Below are positions 51,047 through 60,512 of a stretch of DNA of 64,000 bases, in pieces (the first letter of the stretch is position 1; every line of letters begins with the position of its first letter). Made by a program: the position numbers and the translations under genes. The stretch spans positions 1,984,001-2,048,000 of the forward strand of contig NZ_LR134263.1 of assembly GCF_900636325.1 (NCBI RefSeq), given 5' to 3'. Below the pieces are notes generated by a model. That model ran no database searches and was not told the origin of the DNA. It was given only the letters and a program-made list of their open reading frames with translations. The DNA is from Staphylococcus delphini. GTDB taxonomy: Bacteria > Bacillota > Bacilli > Staphylococcales > Staphylococcaceae.

Positions 51047-51856
51047 CTATATATAATCTAGAATTCTCTTTCTGAATTTCATATGAATGACTGAACCTAT
51101 TAAAATAAGTAAAAAAGTCGTCACCCAAAAGTAAATATGATCAGACCAAGTGCCATACACAGCCGTTTGATGATGAACGAATGCGGTGCGGTAAACGCCA
51201 ACGAGATATGCAAAAGGATTCAAGCTTGCTAACTTTGATAATATGCCATGTTGTTCCTCTAACACCCAGAATACCGGTGTCATAAAGAAGAGCATGCGAA
51301 TGACATTTTGCAACAAATTTTTCGTATCTCTCACAATGACAGTCATGGTGCTCATAATTAAAGATATGCCGAAAATGATGGAAAACGATCCAATCAAGAA
51401 ATAAATAAACCACACGTAATGCCACCAAGGTACATAACCATTGATTAATGAAATTAAAAAAACGATCGCAGTTGTAACCATTAAATTAAGCATATTATTT
51501 GTTAGCGCAATCGATATAAAAATGGAAGAAGGAAACTTCATCTTTGCTAACAAGCCAATATTTTTTTGAATCGCTGACGCACCGGAATTGATACCTTGAG
51601 AAATAAATAGCCAAGGAAATAAACCTGAGATTAAATGAACAATAAAAGGAACGCCCATAATTGAGCTATTACTCCCTCTTAACCCTAAACCAAACACAAT
51701 GTAGTAGATGGCCACTTGGAGAACCGGCTGCAGAATATTCCAAAAGATACCTAAATAATGATTGGCATATTGACTTTTCATGTTATAAATCGCTAATTTG
51801 AAAATTTTAGGTAAATTCGTAATTTGTTCTTTATAAATCTCTATGATTGCTCTCAT
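51047..51856 (-). CDS. TagG-like ABC-2 permease
   Basis: Membrane subunit of the glycopolymer exporter, 269 residues with six helices. Family markers include NHYLGIFWNILQPVLQ near residue 31, a FPWLFISQGI segment near 80 and VRDTKNLLQNVIRMLFFMTP near 173 (the ABC-2 coupling region). It strongly resembles TagG/polysaccharide exporters in layout. It is 12 bases downstream of the asparagine-synthase-like gene. Confidence 0.88.
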   Translation of the reverse strand: MRAIIEIYKEQITNLPKIFKLAIYNMKSQYANHYLGIFWNILQPVLQVAIYYIVFGLGLRGSNSSIMGVPFIVHLISGLFPWLFISQGINSGASAIQKNIGLLAKMKFPSSIFISIALTNNMLNLMVTTAIVFLISLINGYVPWWHYVWFIYFLIGSFSIIFGISLIMSTMTVIVRDTKNLLQNVIRMLFFMTPVFWVLEEQHGILSKLASLNPFAYLVGVYRTAFVHHQTAVYGTWSDHIYFWVTTFLLILIGSVIHMKFRKRILDYI

Positions 51857-51868
51857 CCTATAACCTTC

Positions 51869-53722
51869 TTATTTTGAATTAATTTCTTGAACTTGAAATT
51901 TAGCCGCTTCTAGCCAAGATGACTTATCGATATCTTTCGTGGATTGCAGAGAGATAGACAATTGCGACTGCGGTGCCATTGTTTTCTCTACCCCTTTATA
52001 CCCTAAATCTACAATGTCGTATTTTTCATCATCAATTGTGATAAAGATACGTGCTCTTCCTTTATGATTCCTGTAAAAAGTGCGAATAGAAATTGGAATT
52101 GCTTCATCATGGGCATTCAAAATGTTTAACTGATAAACTTCATGTTCCACAAATTTTTGACGGTTCAATTTAAAATGAATACGTTGATCTTGAAACGTCT
52201 GTTTAAAATCTTGTGTTTCGTAAGTTAATTTTGTCGTTTGTGTCTTTTTAGACTGATTTTGATAGCTTTCAAGTTCTTTTTTTAGATTGACATATTGATG
52301 ATATAAATGTTTATCTGTGTTGAATCCAAAAAAGTGGAGTAATGGCCAACATCGCTCAATCACTGCTTTATGAAACGCGTGCTGTTTTCGTGCATCATAA
52401 TCCATTTGCATCAATTGAAATAAAATGAAACGACAATGAATTAAGTTATAAACCTCCATGTACGGGTCGCTTTCTTGAATAATGGCACTATGCCATCCAT
52501 TCATTCTTGACTCTAGATACAAAACATCATAGGGATGATAGCCTTTTTCTACACATACGCTTATTTCATTTCTTGTAATAAATTGTGCGAATGCATGTTG
52601 AATCCATGATTTCTCTTTAATCGGCGACCATTTTTCGATATACGGGACATATGTCTCGATATTGTCATAATGCTGTTCGACTTCTCTAGGTCTTATCCCT
52701 TTGGCTAGTTCAAAAACGGACGATTTCACATGCGATACGTTTTGAAATTGTCCATGTTGACTATAGTAATGAATCATATTTTCAGAATGACTGGATTCAT
52801 AATGCGTATATAAATCAGCCACCGTTTGATCTCCATCGTTATGATTAATATTGAAAAAATGATGCTTTAAATGCAGTTGATCCACGAGAAAGTGCACCGC
52901 TTTTTGATCCATATCATATATTCTCTTTTGTGCACGCGTGATTTCCTGCCCATCTGTCTTTAAATACGTAAAAAATAACGTTTGCGGTAACTTGTCTTTT
53001 AATAGTGCAAGGGATACTCTTGAATCAAAGCCGCCTGTCAGTGACATCACAACAGGTCGGCCCATACGATAAATATATGCCACCATCTCTTGCATCAAGG
53101 GAATGGCTTGTTGGACAATGCGAGTTGTATCCAAGGTTTGATGTTGAACAACAGGATATATCCTTTTCAATGTATGCGCATTCAGTTCAAAACGCATATT
53201 CGCATTAAATTTATATATATTTTCATATTTGCTCAAATCCAGAAAACCACGCATTTTGTCCACAATACATCGTTCTTCAATACCGTAAATCTGTTGTAGC
53301 AATTGATGTAATAGCTTTGAATGAGATGCATAAACCGGTTGTACATCATGGTAATACATAGAAAAAAATGAAGTCGCATCGTTATAAAAATACAGTTTAT
53401 CTTCTATAGCAATGAACAAGCCGTATCTGCCATTAAAAAAAGACATTTCATTTAGAAAGGCATCAGAATCGATGGGATGTTGCAACAAATCACTTACGAT
53501 CATAACAACCGACTTTGTACTGTCTCTCACGTCGACCAACTCTCCAAGAATTAAGATTTGATAGCCTCGCACTGAAAAAGTGATATGATTCAAATCTGGC
53601 GTAAAATAAATCGTTTTTTGACTGATCTTCTGGTTAAGGTAACCGTCTAATTCAAACGCTTGTTCATTTGGCAGTATAAAAAAATTTTTAGCAAAACTGA
53701 TGAATTGTAAGTCATTGTGCAT
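51869..53722 (-). CDS. Asparagine-synthase-like protein without catalytic Cys2
   Basis: A 617-residue cytoplasmic protein. Residues ~85-150 look like the remains of an Ntn-type glutaminase domain (NGRYGLFIA, then YYHDVQPVYASHS), and SLTGGFDSR at 227-235 is the ATP-pyrophosphatase PP-loop of asparagine synthetases (SGGxDS). The usual second-residue Cys of the glutaminase site is absent (the protein starts MHND), so glutamine hydrolysis is unlikely. Such proteins in glycopolymer clusters can amidate uronic acids, as proposed for Francisella O-antigen. The neighbouring UDP-ManNAc dehydrogenase makes ManNAcA amidation a sensible guess, using free ammonia or another donor. Confidence 0.7.
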   Translation of the reverse strand: MHNDLQFISFAKNFFILPNEQAFELDGYLNQKISQKTIYFTPDLNHITFSVRGYQILILGELVDVRDSTKSVVMIVSDLLQHPIDSDAFLNEMSFFNGRYGLFIAIEDKLYFYNDATSFFSMYYHDVQPVYASHSKLLHQLLQQIYGIEERCIVDKMRGFLDLSKYENIYKFNANMRFELNAHTLKRIYPVVQHQTLDTTRIVQQAIPLMQEMVAYIYRMGRPVVMSLTGGFDSRVSLALLKDKLPQTLFFTYLKTDGQEITRAQKRIYDMDQKAVHFLVDQLHLKHHFFNINHNDGDQTVADLYTHYESSHSENMIHYYSQHGQFQNVSHVKSSVFELAKGIRPREVEQHYDNIETYVPYIEKWSPIKEKSWIQHAFAQFITRNEISVCVEKGYHPYDVLYLESRMNGWHSAIIQESDPYMEVYNLIHCRFILFQLMQMDYDARKQHAFHKAVIERCWPLLHFFGFNTDKHLYHQYVNLKKELESYQNQSKKTQTTKLTYETQDFKQTFQDQRIHFKLNRQKFVEHEVYQLNILNAHDEAIPISIRTFYRNHKGRARIFITIDDEKYDIVDLGYKGVEKTMAPQSQLSISLQSTKDIDKSSWLEAAKFQVQEINSK

Positions 53723-53734
53723 CTGCCATCCCCC

Positions 53735-56296
53735 TTATCGCTGTTGCACTTCTTTTTTTAACGCCTTAATGTAATCATCTAATTCAATATCTTGTGGTCG
53801 GTCATATTTTTCGTAAAGCTGATATATCTCTAAAAATCGTTGAATGGCAGCTTGTCGTTCTTCCGCTTTCACGATATCTAGTCGAGGTCTGTACCAACCT
53901 TTCACGTACAAATTAAAGCGCTGTTGCATATAGGCATCCATAAGTTGATGTTGCTCTAAAAAAGGAATACGTTCTAGTTCGAGTTTATAGTACTTATCAA
54001 ATAATTTTTTTGAAGTCGAGTTCGTGACTGATCCACTAACTGCTGCATAATACATATGAATGAGTGCTTTAATACCTAACACTTTTTTAGAATATAACAT
54101 CAGCTCTTGAAAAAAGACGGTATCTTGCCCGGCAGCACCTTCCACCATTTTGATACGATTGTTCTTAATCACTTCTGCTTTAATCATTAGTGCTTGAATG
54201 CTTTGCGCACGTAAGCCTGCCGTTTTAAGAAACTTTTTCGTATTGGTAATCAAAGGTTCATCATGGTTATATTTTTTAATCGTGCCGTAATAATTAAACA
54301 CAGACCTTTTACGATTGTCTTCTTTAATAATGTTGCCGACTACCATATCGATAGAAGGATTTTCCTTTAATTTTTCATACAGTTGGGCATAGCCATCCCC
54401 TATCGCTTCATTGTCAGGGTCTAAATACGTAATATATGGTGTTGTTGCCAGTTCGACGCCTTTATTACGTGGTCTGGAGGCACTACCTGAACCTGATTCA
54501 AATCGATAATAGACAATATTAGGATATTTTCGTCTTAATCTTTGTATAACATGACGTGTTTCTTCATCTGTAGAACCGTCGTCCACAAAAATGATTTCGA
54601 AGCGGTCAAACATTGAAGAACGTCTCAAACTGCGCATACATTTATCTTCTAAATAACGTCCATTATTATGAATCGGAACAATCACACTAACTAAATCATT
54701 TTGACTTAAAATTTGTTTTTCATTGTCAAAGATTTCAGCATCATCTAACGTGTACCCTAATTTGAACGCTTCAGATTGATAAGCTTGTGCGTCAAAGAGC
54801 GTTAAATATTTATCATCATACGATTCAACATAGTCATGTACTTGGACGTTTGTGTTTAAAGTTTTTTGTACGAAATCGACATCGGTATAATAAAATGCAC
54901 TGAGTAAATCAGCTAAATAATATTCTTCATAAATGTAATGGTCATCAAAAAATGTCACGAAATCTAATTCATGTATGCGGTCGTTGAATTCTTGTTCGGT
55001 TAATAAAATTTTCTTCACATTCATTTGACGTTGAAACATCTCTACTAAAGTTTCTGTTCTTTCTCGCACAACGACACCTATGACCGGTTGGACGGCAGTG
55101 CTCGTTAATCCCATAAAGTTCGCAATTTCATTGATGCGGTGATACGTCGTATGTTCTAACATCACATTCCTTATATTCTTCGCTTGAAAGGCTCTCAACT
55201 CGTGCTCCGAATACCGATTTAAAATAGGACCGACATCCGATTCATCATTCACCATAAACACATTAGGAAATTGATTGTTCACACCAACTGAATAATTAGA
55301 AATCATCAAATTACCGAATGCTTGTAATTCAAACACACGATTGGCAAACATCGTGTCTGAATATTTGACTGAATTCACATTGAGTGCCCATCTAAAAATC
55401 TTATGTACTTTCATCAGTTCATCATGGCTTAACGGACCCGTCAGATAAGGTATATACTTGCTAGGGAATAAATAGCGTTCTCTTTCAAGGTGTAAATTAC
55501 GATCAAAAATCGTTAAATCGTTGCCACTTAAACTTAAACCATCAAACATACGTGCTAAATCTTTATTTCTTTGTGGATATTTTTTAGTCCAACTACCAGC
55601 GAAAATGACGTTATCTTTATTGTTTGCCGCTTCATTCGTTCTCGTTCCAATTGGGTTATGATAATGTGGGTTCACCCCAAACTGTAAAACTTTCACATTT
55701 TTATTATTCGTGTATTCGATATAATCTTGAACCATTTCTTGTGCAGTCGTAAAAATATAATCACATTTTCGTGCAATATCTTTAAATAAATGGAAGTTAA
55801 CAGGATCTTCTTTAGAATAAAAGACTAACGGAATTTGACGTTCAATAAGTTCATCAAGTAACTGCATGAGATGTGCGCGCATTCTACTTTTAGGGCTAGC
55901 GACACCTTGCCATGATGCATCTATCCCTCGCCATGTTGTCGCCACGATGACAAAGTCAAACTGCATCTTTTCAATTTCAGCATCACTCGGAATAAAAGTA
56001 ACATCCGCTGTATCTTTAAATGAATTGTATAAAAACTCATCTGCAATCATACCAATTTGATACTGCGCTTTTTTCAAAATACGAGAACCATTACTCGCTT
56101 TTTCTTTATTTAACTCATCCTTAAATTGATGCATAAAGTTCAGTTTGCCATTTTTTTCTAGTAACTTTAAATACATCGCCACATCACTTGAATTTAAAGT
56201 CTCTTCCAATCGATTCAAACCAAGTAGATAATCTGTATTCAGTAAATCAATCGCTTCCCTTAGTTGATTCTTTTTAGTTTGAGGTTGATTTGCCAT
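53735..56296 (-). CDS. Multi-domain glycosyltransferase (CgeB-like plus GT2)
   Basis: A large 853-residue protein without a signal peptide. Residues ~75-395 form a CgeB-like GT-B domain (VIFAGSWTKKYPQRN, 230-244; SDTMFANRVFELQAFGN, about 313-329). Residues ~404-500 resemble a shortened GT-A unit (FVTFFDDHYIYEEYYL). Residues ~535-760 are a full GT2 domain with SVIVPIHN (537-544), VDDGSTD (571-577) and LDPDNE near 625. Polymerase or bifunctional transferase is likely, but donors are unknown. Overlaps the upstream gene by 23 bases and is followed 12 bases later by the asparagine-synthase-like gene. Confidence 0.8.
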   Translation of the reverse strand: MANQPQTKKNQLREAIDLLNTDYLLGLNRLEETLNSSDVAMYLKLLEKNGKLNFMHQFKDELNKEKASNGSRILKKAQYQIGMIADEFLYNSFKDTADVTFIPSDAEIEKMQFDFVIVATTWRGIDASWQGVASPKSRMRAHLMQLLDELIERQIPLVFYSKEDPVNFHLFKDIARKCDYIFTTAQEMVQDYIEYTNNKNVKVLQFGVNPHYHNPIGTRTNEAANNKDNVIFAGSWTKKYPQRNKDLARMFDGLSLSGNDLTIFDRNLHLERERYLFPSKYIPYLTGPLSHDELMKVHKIFRWALNVNSVKYSDTMFANRVFELQAFGNLMISNYSVGVNNQFPNVFMVNDESDVGPILNRYSEHELRAFQAKNIRNVMLEHTTYHRINEIANFMGLTSTAVQPVIGVVVRERTETLVEMFQRQMNVKKILLTEQEFNDRIHELDFVTFFDDHYIYEEYYLADLLSAFYYTDVDFVQKTLNTNVQVHDYVESYDDKYLTLFDAQAYQSEAFKLGYTLDDAEIFDNEKQILSQNDLVSVIVPIHNNGRYLEDKCMRSLRRSSMFDRFEIIFVDDGSTDEETRHVIQRLRRKYPNIVYYRFESGSGSASRPRNKGVELATTPYITYLDPDNEAIGDGYAQLYEKLKENPSIDMVVGNIIKEDNRKRSVFNYYGTIKKYNHDEPLITNTKKFLKTAGLRAQSIQALMIKAEVIKNNRIKMVEGAAGQDTVFFQELMLYSKKVLGIKALIHMYYAAVSGSVTNSTSKKLFDKYYKLELERIPFLEQHQLMDAYMQQRFNLYVKGWYRPRLDIVKAEERQAAIQRFLEIYQLYEKYDRPQDIELDDYIKALKKEVQQR

Positions 56297-57230
56297 GTGA
56301 CTTCCCCCACTTTTTTCTCATATTCCAATATTTAATTTGTAACTGCCCTAATTTGGAGTTTTTTAAATTTTGGTAGCGTTCATGAATATTGCTTTGTCCC
56401 TCAAATCCATCAACTTGTGCATTCCATCCTTGATTCATTTTGTCATTCACTAACGCTGTAATGACATGTTTCGCTTGCTGTCGTTCTGTTAAAAAATTAT
56501 GAATGAGATCAGACTTTTCTACTTCTTCAGTTGAACTATAATCTGGCAAAGTATCTAAAATACGTTCAAGTTGTTGTGGATCGACATGCTTTAATTCAAT
56601 CCAGTAGACTTGTTTCTCCTCTTCTAACTTACCAATACCTTTTTCTGGAAATAGCAACTTTAATCGAAAATCACCTTTCACATGAACATTTTCAGCTTTT
56701 GTCTTAAGACGACTTTCTAAAAACAATACTGTCCCTTGTCGTAAATTGACATTTTCATTGACATGATAGCCCACATCAAGATCAGACGGTTTCATAAAGC
56801 CTACGAATCTCTTTTTTTGAAATAACAGCTCATAAAATTCATCATTATACTTCACCAAACCTGTAGACGTTAAATATTTATTCTGAACATCTTGTGTAAA
56901 ACGGTCCGCGAACTGGTATGTAATATTTAATGCGTTTTGAATTTCTGCATACTTTTTCACAAAAACGATTTCATTCTGCTTATTAAAAACATAGTGAGAG
57001 TTTTTTAACTTAACCCATCCAATTTCTCTTTGACCTTTTAAATAGCCGTACAATTGACCTTCCATGGTTCTTGTACTCAACACTTGATAAACTTTATGAT
57101 TAAATGCTTCTACTGTGCCGACTTCTTCTTTCAAATTGACATCACTATATATAAATTGATACCCCGGTTCATCTAAAAAAACGTTAAACAGAATTTGGTT
57201 TTCAATTAAATATGATCTTAAATCATCCAT
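56274..57230 (-). CDS. GW/SH3-like cluster protein
   Basis: A 318-residue protein that I do not recognise as a named family. Residues ~37-77 (VYQVLSTRTMEGQLYGYL, then GWVKLKN) look like a GW-type SH3 module, and two weaker copies follow (about 100-150 and 165-225). The tail is Lys/Arg-rich (about 290-318). GW modules usually bind lipoteichoic acid outside the cell, yet no signal peptide is visible. It may bind the nascent polymer or the following glycosyltransferase, whose gene overlaps by 23 bases. GAGG site before the ATG. Confidence 0.6.
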   Translation of the reverse strand: MDDLRSYLIENQILFNVFLDEPGYQFIYSDVNLKEEVGTVEAFNHKVYQVLSTRTMEGQLYGYLKGQREIGWVKLKNSHYVFNKQNEIVFVKKYAEIQNALNITYQFADRFTQDVQNKYLTSTGLVKYNDEFYELLFQKKRFVGFMKPSDLDVGYHVNENVNLRQGTVLFLESRLKTKAENVHVKGDFRLKLLFPEKGIGKLEEEKQVYWIELKHVDPQQLERILDTLPDYSSTEEVEKSDLIHNFLTERQQAKHVITALVNDKMNQGWNAQVDGFEGQSNIHERYQNLKNSKLGQLQIKYWNMRKKWGKSHGKSTSN

Positions 57231-57357
57231 AAACTAACCTCTTAAAATATATTTTTAAAGAAAAATGAGCTTGCAGACATTTCAATCAAAAACGCAATCA
57301 TCCTCTATCAAGATGGTTTTAGAATGACTTCTCATACAAACTCACTTATTCTTCAAA

Positions 57358-58638
57358 TTAAATTAATTGCTTTTGATTATCAAATTCGTATAAATTACCA
57401 TAGTTATAGTATTGAACTGTCTCGAATTGGCTTTGAATGACATTTTTAGTATCAAAAATAACTTTATCTTTCATATTTACAAAATCGTTGTCCGTCAATT
57501 GTTTAAATTCAGAATGGTCACTTAAAATTAAAACGAGAGAAGCATCCGCAACTGCCTTTTGAATATCTTTCTCTACAAAATCAAGTTTGACGTGCGGATC
57601 ATATGTCACAACATCAAGATGCGATTCTTGACAAAGCAATTCATAAATATCGAAAGCAGGTGATTCACGAATATCATCCACATCGCCTTTGTATGTTAAG
57701 CCAAATACTGCAATTTTATTCCCATTTAATTCACGCAAAATCTTTTTCGTTTTTTCCACGACATATGCTGGCATGGAACGATTAATTTGACGCCCTGTTT
57801 GTATCAATGGAGAATTTTCAGGATCCTTCGCAATAATGAAATACGGGTCTACAGCTAAACAATGTCCCCCGACACCTGGGCCTGGCAAATGGATATTCAC
57901 ACGCGGATGTTTATTTGCCATTTCAATCACGTCTAACACATTAATATTTAAGTGGTCACTGATTTTAGCTAACTCATTCGCTAAAGCAATATTTAAATCA
58001 CGATACGTATTTTCCATTAATTTACTCATTTCAGCTGTACGCGCATCCGTTTCAATCATTTCACCTTTCACAAATGTACTGTAGACACGTTTACCCGCTT
58101 CGATACAAGCAGGCGTCACGCCACCGATAATACGATTGTTGTACACAAGCTCCTCTAAAATCTTTCCAGGTAACACACGTTCTGGGCAATGGACGAGATA
58201 TAAGTCTTCACCAATCGTAAACCCATGTTCTTCTAATAATGGTTTCACATGGTCATCCATCGTTCTCGGTGCAATAGTCGATTCAACAATGACAGTATTC
58301 CCCTTTTTTAAATATGGGATAATGCTTTTAGTTGCACTCATGACGATGGAAATATCACAAGATTCGTATTGATCATCATTATTTGGTGTGGGCACTGCAA
58401 TAATAAATGCATCTGCCTCAGCTGGGGTTTGTGACGCTTTGAATTTTCCTGTCGCTAAAACTTCCTCGTAGGCTTCTTGTAAACCTGGTTCTTCGATGTG
58501 AATTTGCCCGTTGTTTAAACTATTAACAGCTTCTTCTTTAATATCTACACCTATAACGTCTACACCATGCTTGGCAAACATAATTGACGTCGGTAAACCA
58601 ATGTAACCTAATCCTACAGTTGTGAGTTTCACTTTCAT
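57358..58638 (-). CDS. UDP-N-acetyl-D-mannosamine dehydrogenase
   Basis: Oxidises UDP-ManNAc to UDP-ManNAcA with two NAD. The 426-residue protein has the Rossmann motif GLGYIGLPTS (residues 9-18), the UDP-sugar dehydrogenase central segment, and PGPGVGGHCLAVDPYF near 250 with the catalytic Cys. It resembles WecC/CapO rather than UDP-Glc dehydrogenase, but substrate choice between UDP-ManNAc and related sugars cannot be read with certainty. The ATG at 58638 follows GAAAGGTG; an extension to 58674 lacks one. First gene of the minus-strand cluster, 127 bases before the next. Confidence 0.88.
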   Translation of the reverse strand: MKVKLTTVGLGYIGLPTSIMFAKHGVDVIGVDIKEEAVNSLNNGQIHIEEPGLQEAYEEVLATGKFKASQTPAEADAFIIAVPTPNNDDQYESCDISIVMSATKSIIPYLKKGNTVIVESTIAPRTMDDHVKPLLEEHGFTIGEDLYLVHCPERVLPGKILEELVYNNRIIGGVTPACIEAGKRVYSTFVKGEMIETDARTAEMSKLMENTYRDLNIALANELAKISDHLNINVLDVIEMANKHPRVNIHLPGPGVGGHCLAVDPYFIIAKDPENSPLIQTGRQINRSMPAYVVEKTKKILRELNGNKIAVFGLTYKGDVDDIRESPAFDIYELLCQESHLDVVTYDPHVKLDFVEKDIQKAVADASLVLILSDHSEFKQLTDNDFVNMKDKVIFDTKNVIQSQFETVQYYNYGNLYEFDNQKQLI

Positions 58639-59174
58639 ACACCTTTCTTCCATAGAAATTTTTGGAGCTTTCATTTATTAACTCAGTTCAAATGACCTCT
58701 CTTAGTTAAATAAGATTTCTATGTCAATTTTTAAGTATATGAACTGTTATTTCAATTAAAAACAGAAAATAATCTATTATTTTACTATATTTTATAATCA
58801 GATAAACATTAAATAAACAATCTTTGCATTAAGTTTACAAAACGTGCTAAAAAGAGACTGAAATGTAAATTTTATATTTAAAAAATGTCGTTCTAATTTA
58901 CCTTTTTTAGCGTGTATTGATATTGAGGATGATTAGAGATGCATTGATATTTTTATTACTTTGAAATGAGTGAATTGTTGTAACTACTCTCTTTCACTCG
59001 TTGAATACAAAGAGGTTTAATACATTTTCGAGTCGAATGAAATAAAAAAGTTTTTAACATAAACAGTGGTACATTAATGAAATAATTATAAAATTTTAAT
59101 GTTTTATAATTTGATTTTAATAGTCGTTTGATATAAATAGATTAGAATGATGACATGCTCAAGGAGGAAAGTGG
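58639..59174. other. Divergent promoter region of glycopolymer cluster and CHAP gene
   Basis: About 535 bases, very AT-rich, unusually long for a divergent gap here. It must contain the cluster promoter (minus) and the CHAP promoter (plus). AAAAAGAGACTGAA near 58852 and scattered T/A runs are visible but no clear operator or hairpin. The ribosome site AAGGAGG for the CHAP gene is at 59161-59167. Confidence 0.5.
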
Positions 59175-60512
59175 ATGAAACGTCGCTCAAAAGCATTCAA
59201 ACGTAATGTAAAAGTAAGTATGACGACATTTCTGATTTTAGGAGGATTTACTTTTGCAAATGCTTACAACGTTGAAGATGACTATTTTAAAAACTTCTTA
59301 TTAAAACACAAAAAAATCGTTGCAGCTTTCAATTTAATAAACGTATTTAACAATCAAAGCGCTTATGCTGAAACGACGTATAAACTTAATTGGTCACAAA
59401 AAAATGCAACACAATATATACAACAACATATCGGAGTTGGTATCGATTTTGATGGTGATTACGGTTATCAATGCATGGACTTAATTGTGGATTATATGTA
59501 TCAATTATCCAATGGCAATGTCCGCTTAAACGGCAATGCCTATCAAGCGAAGAATAACGACTTGGGCAACTATGCAAAAGTGTATTCAAAAAAATCTGGT
59601 TTTGTACCAAAGACTGGGGACATTGTCGTTTGGTCTCCAAAAGCATGGAATGGACATTATGGTCACATTGGTATTGTGAAAGAAGCCTCTTCTAAACACT
59701 TTACGACTTTAGAACAGAATACGAAAGGTAACTTATCATTTGGCGGCGTGGGGGCGTTAGTGAAACATCAATATAAAGGTGTCGCTTATTTTATCAGGCC
59801 TCACTTTTCAAATAAAAATCAGCCACCACCATCTTCCTATTCCGATACACCTTTAAATTCAAATGCCGTTGTCAGTGGTTGGATGAAAACGAAAAGTGGC
59901 ATGACCTATAGACATGAAAACGGACAATATACTGTAGCGAGAAACAATGGATTAACAGTGTACAGTACGCCTAGCATTAACGGGAAAGTGACCACGAATT
60001 TGAAGGCTGCTACAACACTCAATTATGATTATAAATATGTAAACGATGGCTACGTATGGGTCAGTTTTATGAAAAATCATCAACGTTATTATATTCAAAC
60101 CGGTTACAGTGATGGGAACAGAGGCTACAAAATCGATAGCGAGCCGTTCGGTGCTTTTACTAAAGTGAACTTTGCTGAACCAAGCTATTCAGACGTTCTT
60201 TATAATAGTAATGCAATCACAAGCAAATGGCAGAAAACAAAATTAGGTATCACCATGCGTTACGAAAATGGCAGATTTAAAGTCACTAAAGATAAAGGTG
60301 TGGCAATATACAAGCAACCGAACAATGATGAAAAACAGTTCACTACATTGAAGAAGGATCAACATTTAATCTACGACTACAAATATATTCATGATGGTTA
60401 CGTATGGCTTGGTTTTGAAAAAAATGGCAAAAGGTATTATGCACAAGTCGGTTATAGTGATGGCAAATACGGATTCAAGCCAAAAACACAACCATTTGGA
60501 AAATTTGATTAG
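59175..60512 (+). CDS. Secreted CHAP amidase/endopeptidase with two SH3-type repeats
   Basis: A 445-residue exported protein. The N-terminus is basic with a hydrophobic core (16-30) and a plausible cut after ANA (30) or AYA (65). A CHAP domain (about 75-210) has catalytic Cys100 (YGYQCMDL) and His161/164 (GHYGHIGIV). Two ~105-residue repeats follow (about 228-330 and 333-445), each with GWMKTK or KWQKTK, YENG-type turn, YDYKY(V/I)(N/H)DGYVW and GYSDG; they look like SH3b cell-wall-binding domains as in lysostaphin-type enzymes. It should cut peptidoglycan. Divergent from the glycopolymer cluster; a prophage-endolysin ancestry is possible. Confidence 0.88.
   Translation: MKRRSKAFKRNVKVSMTTFLILGGFTFANAYNVEDDYFKNFLLKHKKIVAAFNLINVFNNQSAYAETTYKLNWSQKNATQYIQQHIGVGIDFDGDYGYQCMDLIVDYMYQLSNGNVRLNGNAYQAKNNDLGNYAKVYSKKSGFVPKTGDIVVWSPKAWNGHYGHIGIVKEASSKHFTTLEQNTKGNLSFGGVGALVKHQYKGVAYFIRPHFSNKNQPPPSSYSDTPLNSNAVVSGWMKTKSGMTYRHENGQYTVARNNGLTVYSTPSINGKVTTNLKAATTLNYDYKYVNDGYVWVSFMKNHQRYYIQTGYSDGNRGYKIDSEPFGAFTKVNFAEPSYSDVLYNSNAITSKWQKTKLGITMRYENGRFKVTKDKGVAIYKQPNNDEKQFTTLKKDQHLIYDYKYIHDGYVWLGFEKNGKRYYAQVGYSDGKYGFKPKTQPFGKFD

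Noticed and set aside
46711..58638. Typical type 5/8 capsule locus
   Set aside because: Only the dehydrogenase resembles capsule enzymes (CapO); the chain-length regulators, Wzy polymerase and Wzx flippase of that locus are absent, and an ABC exporter is present instead.
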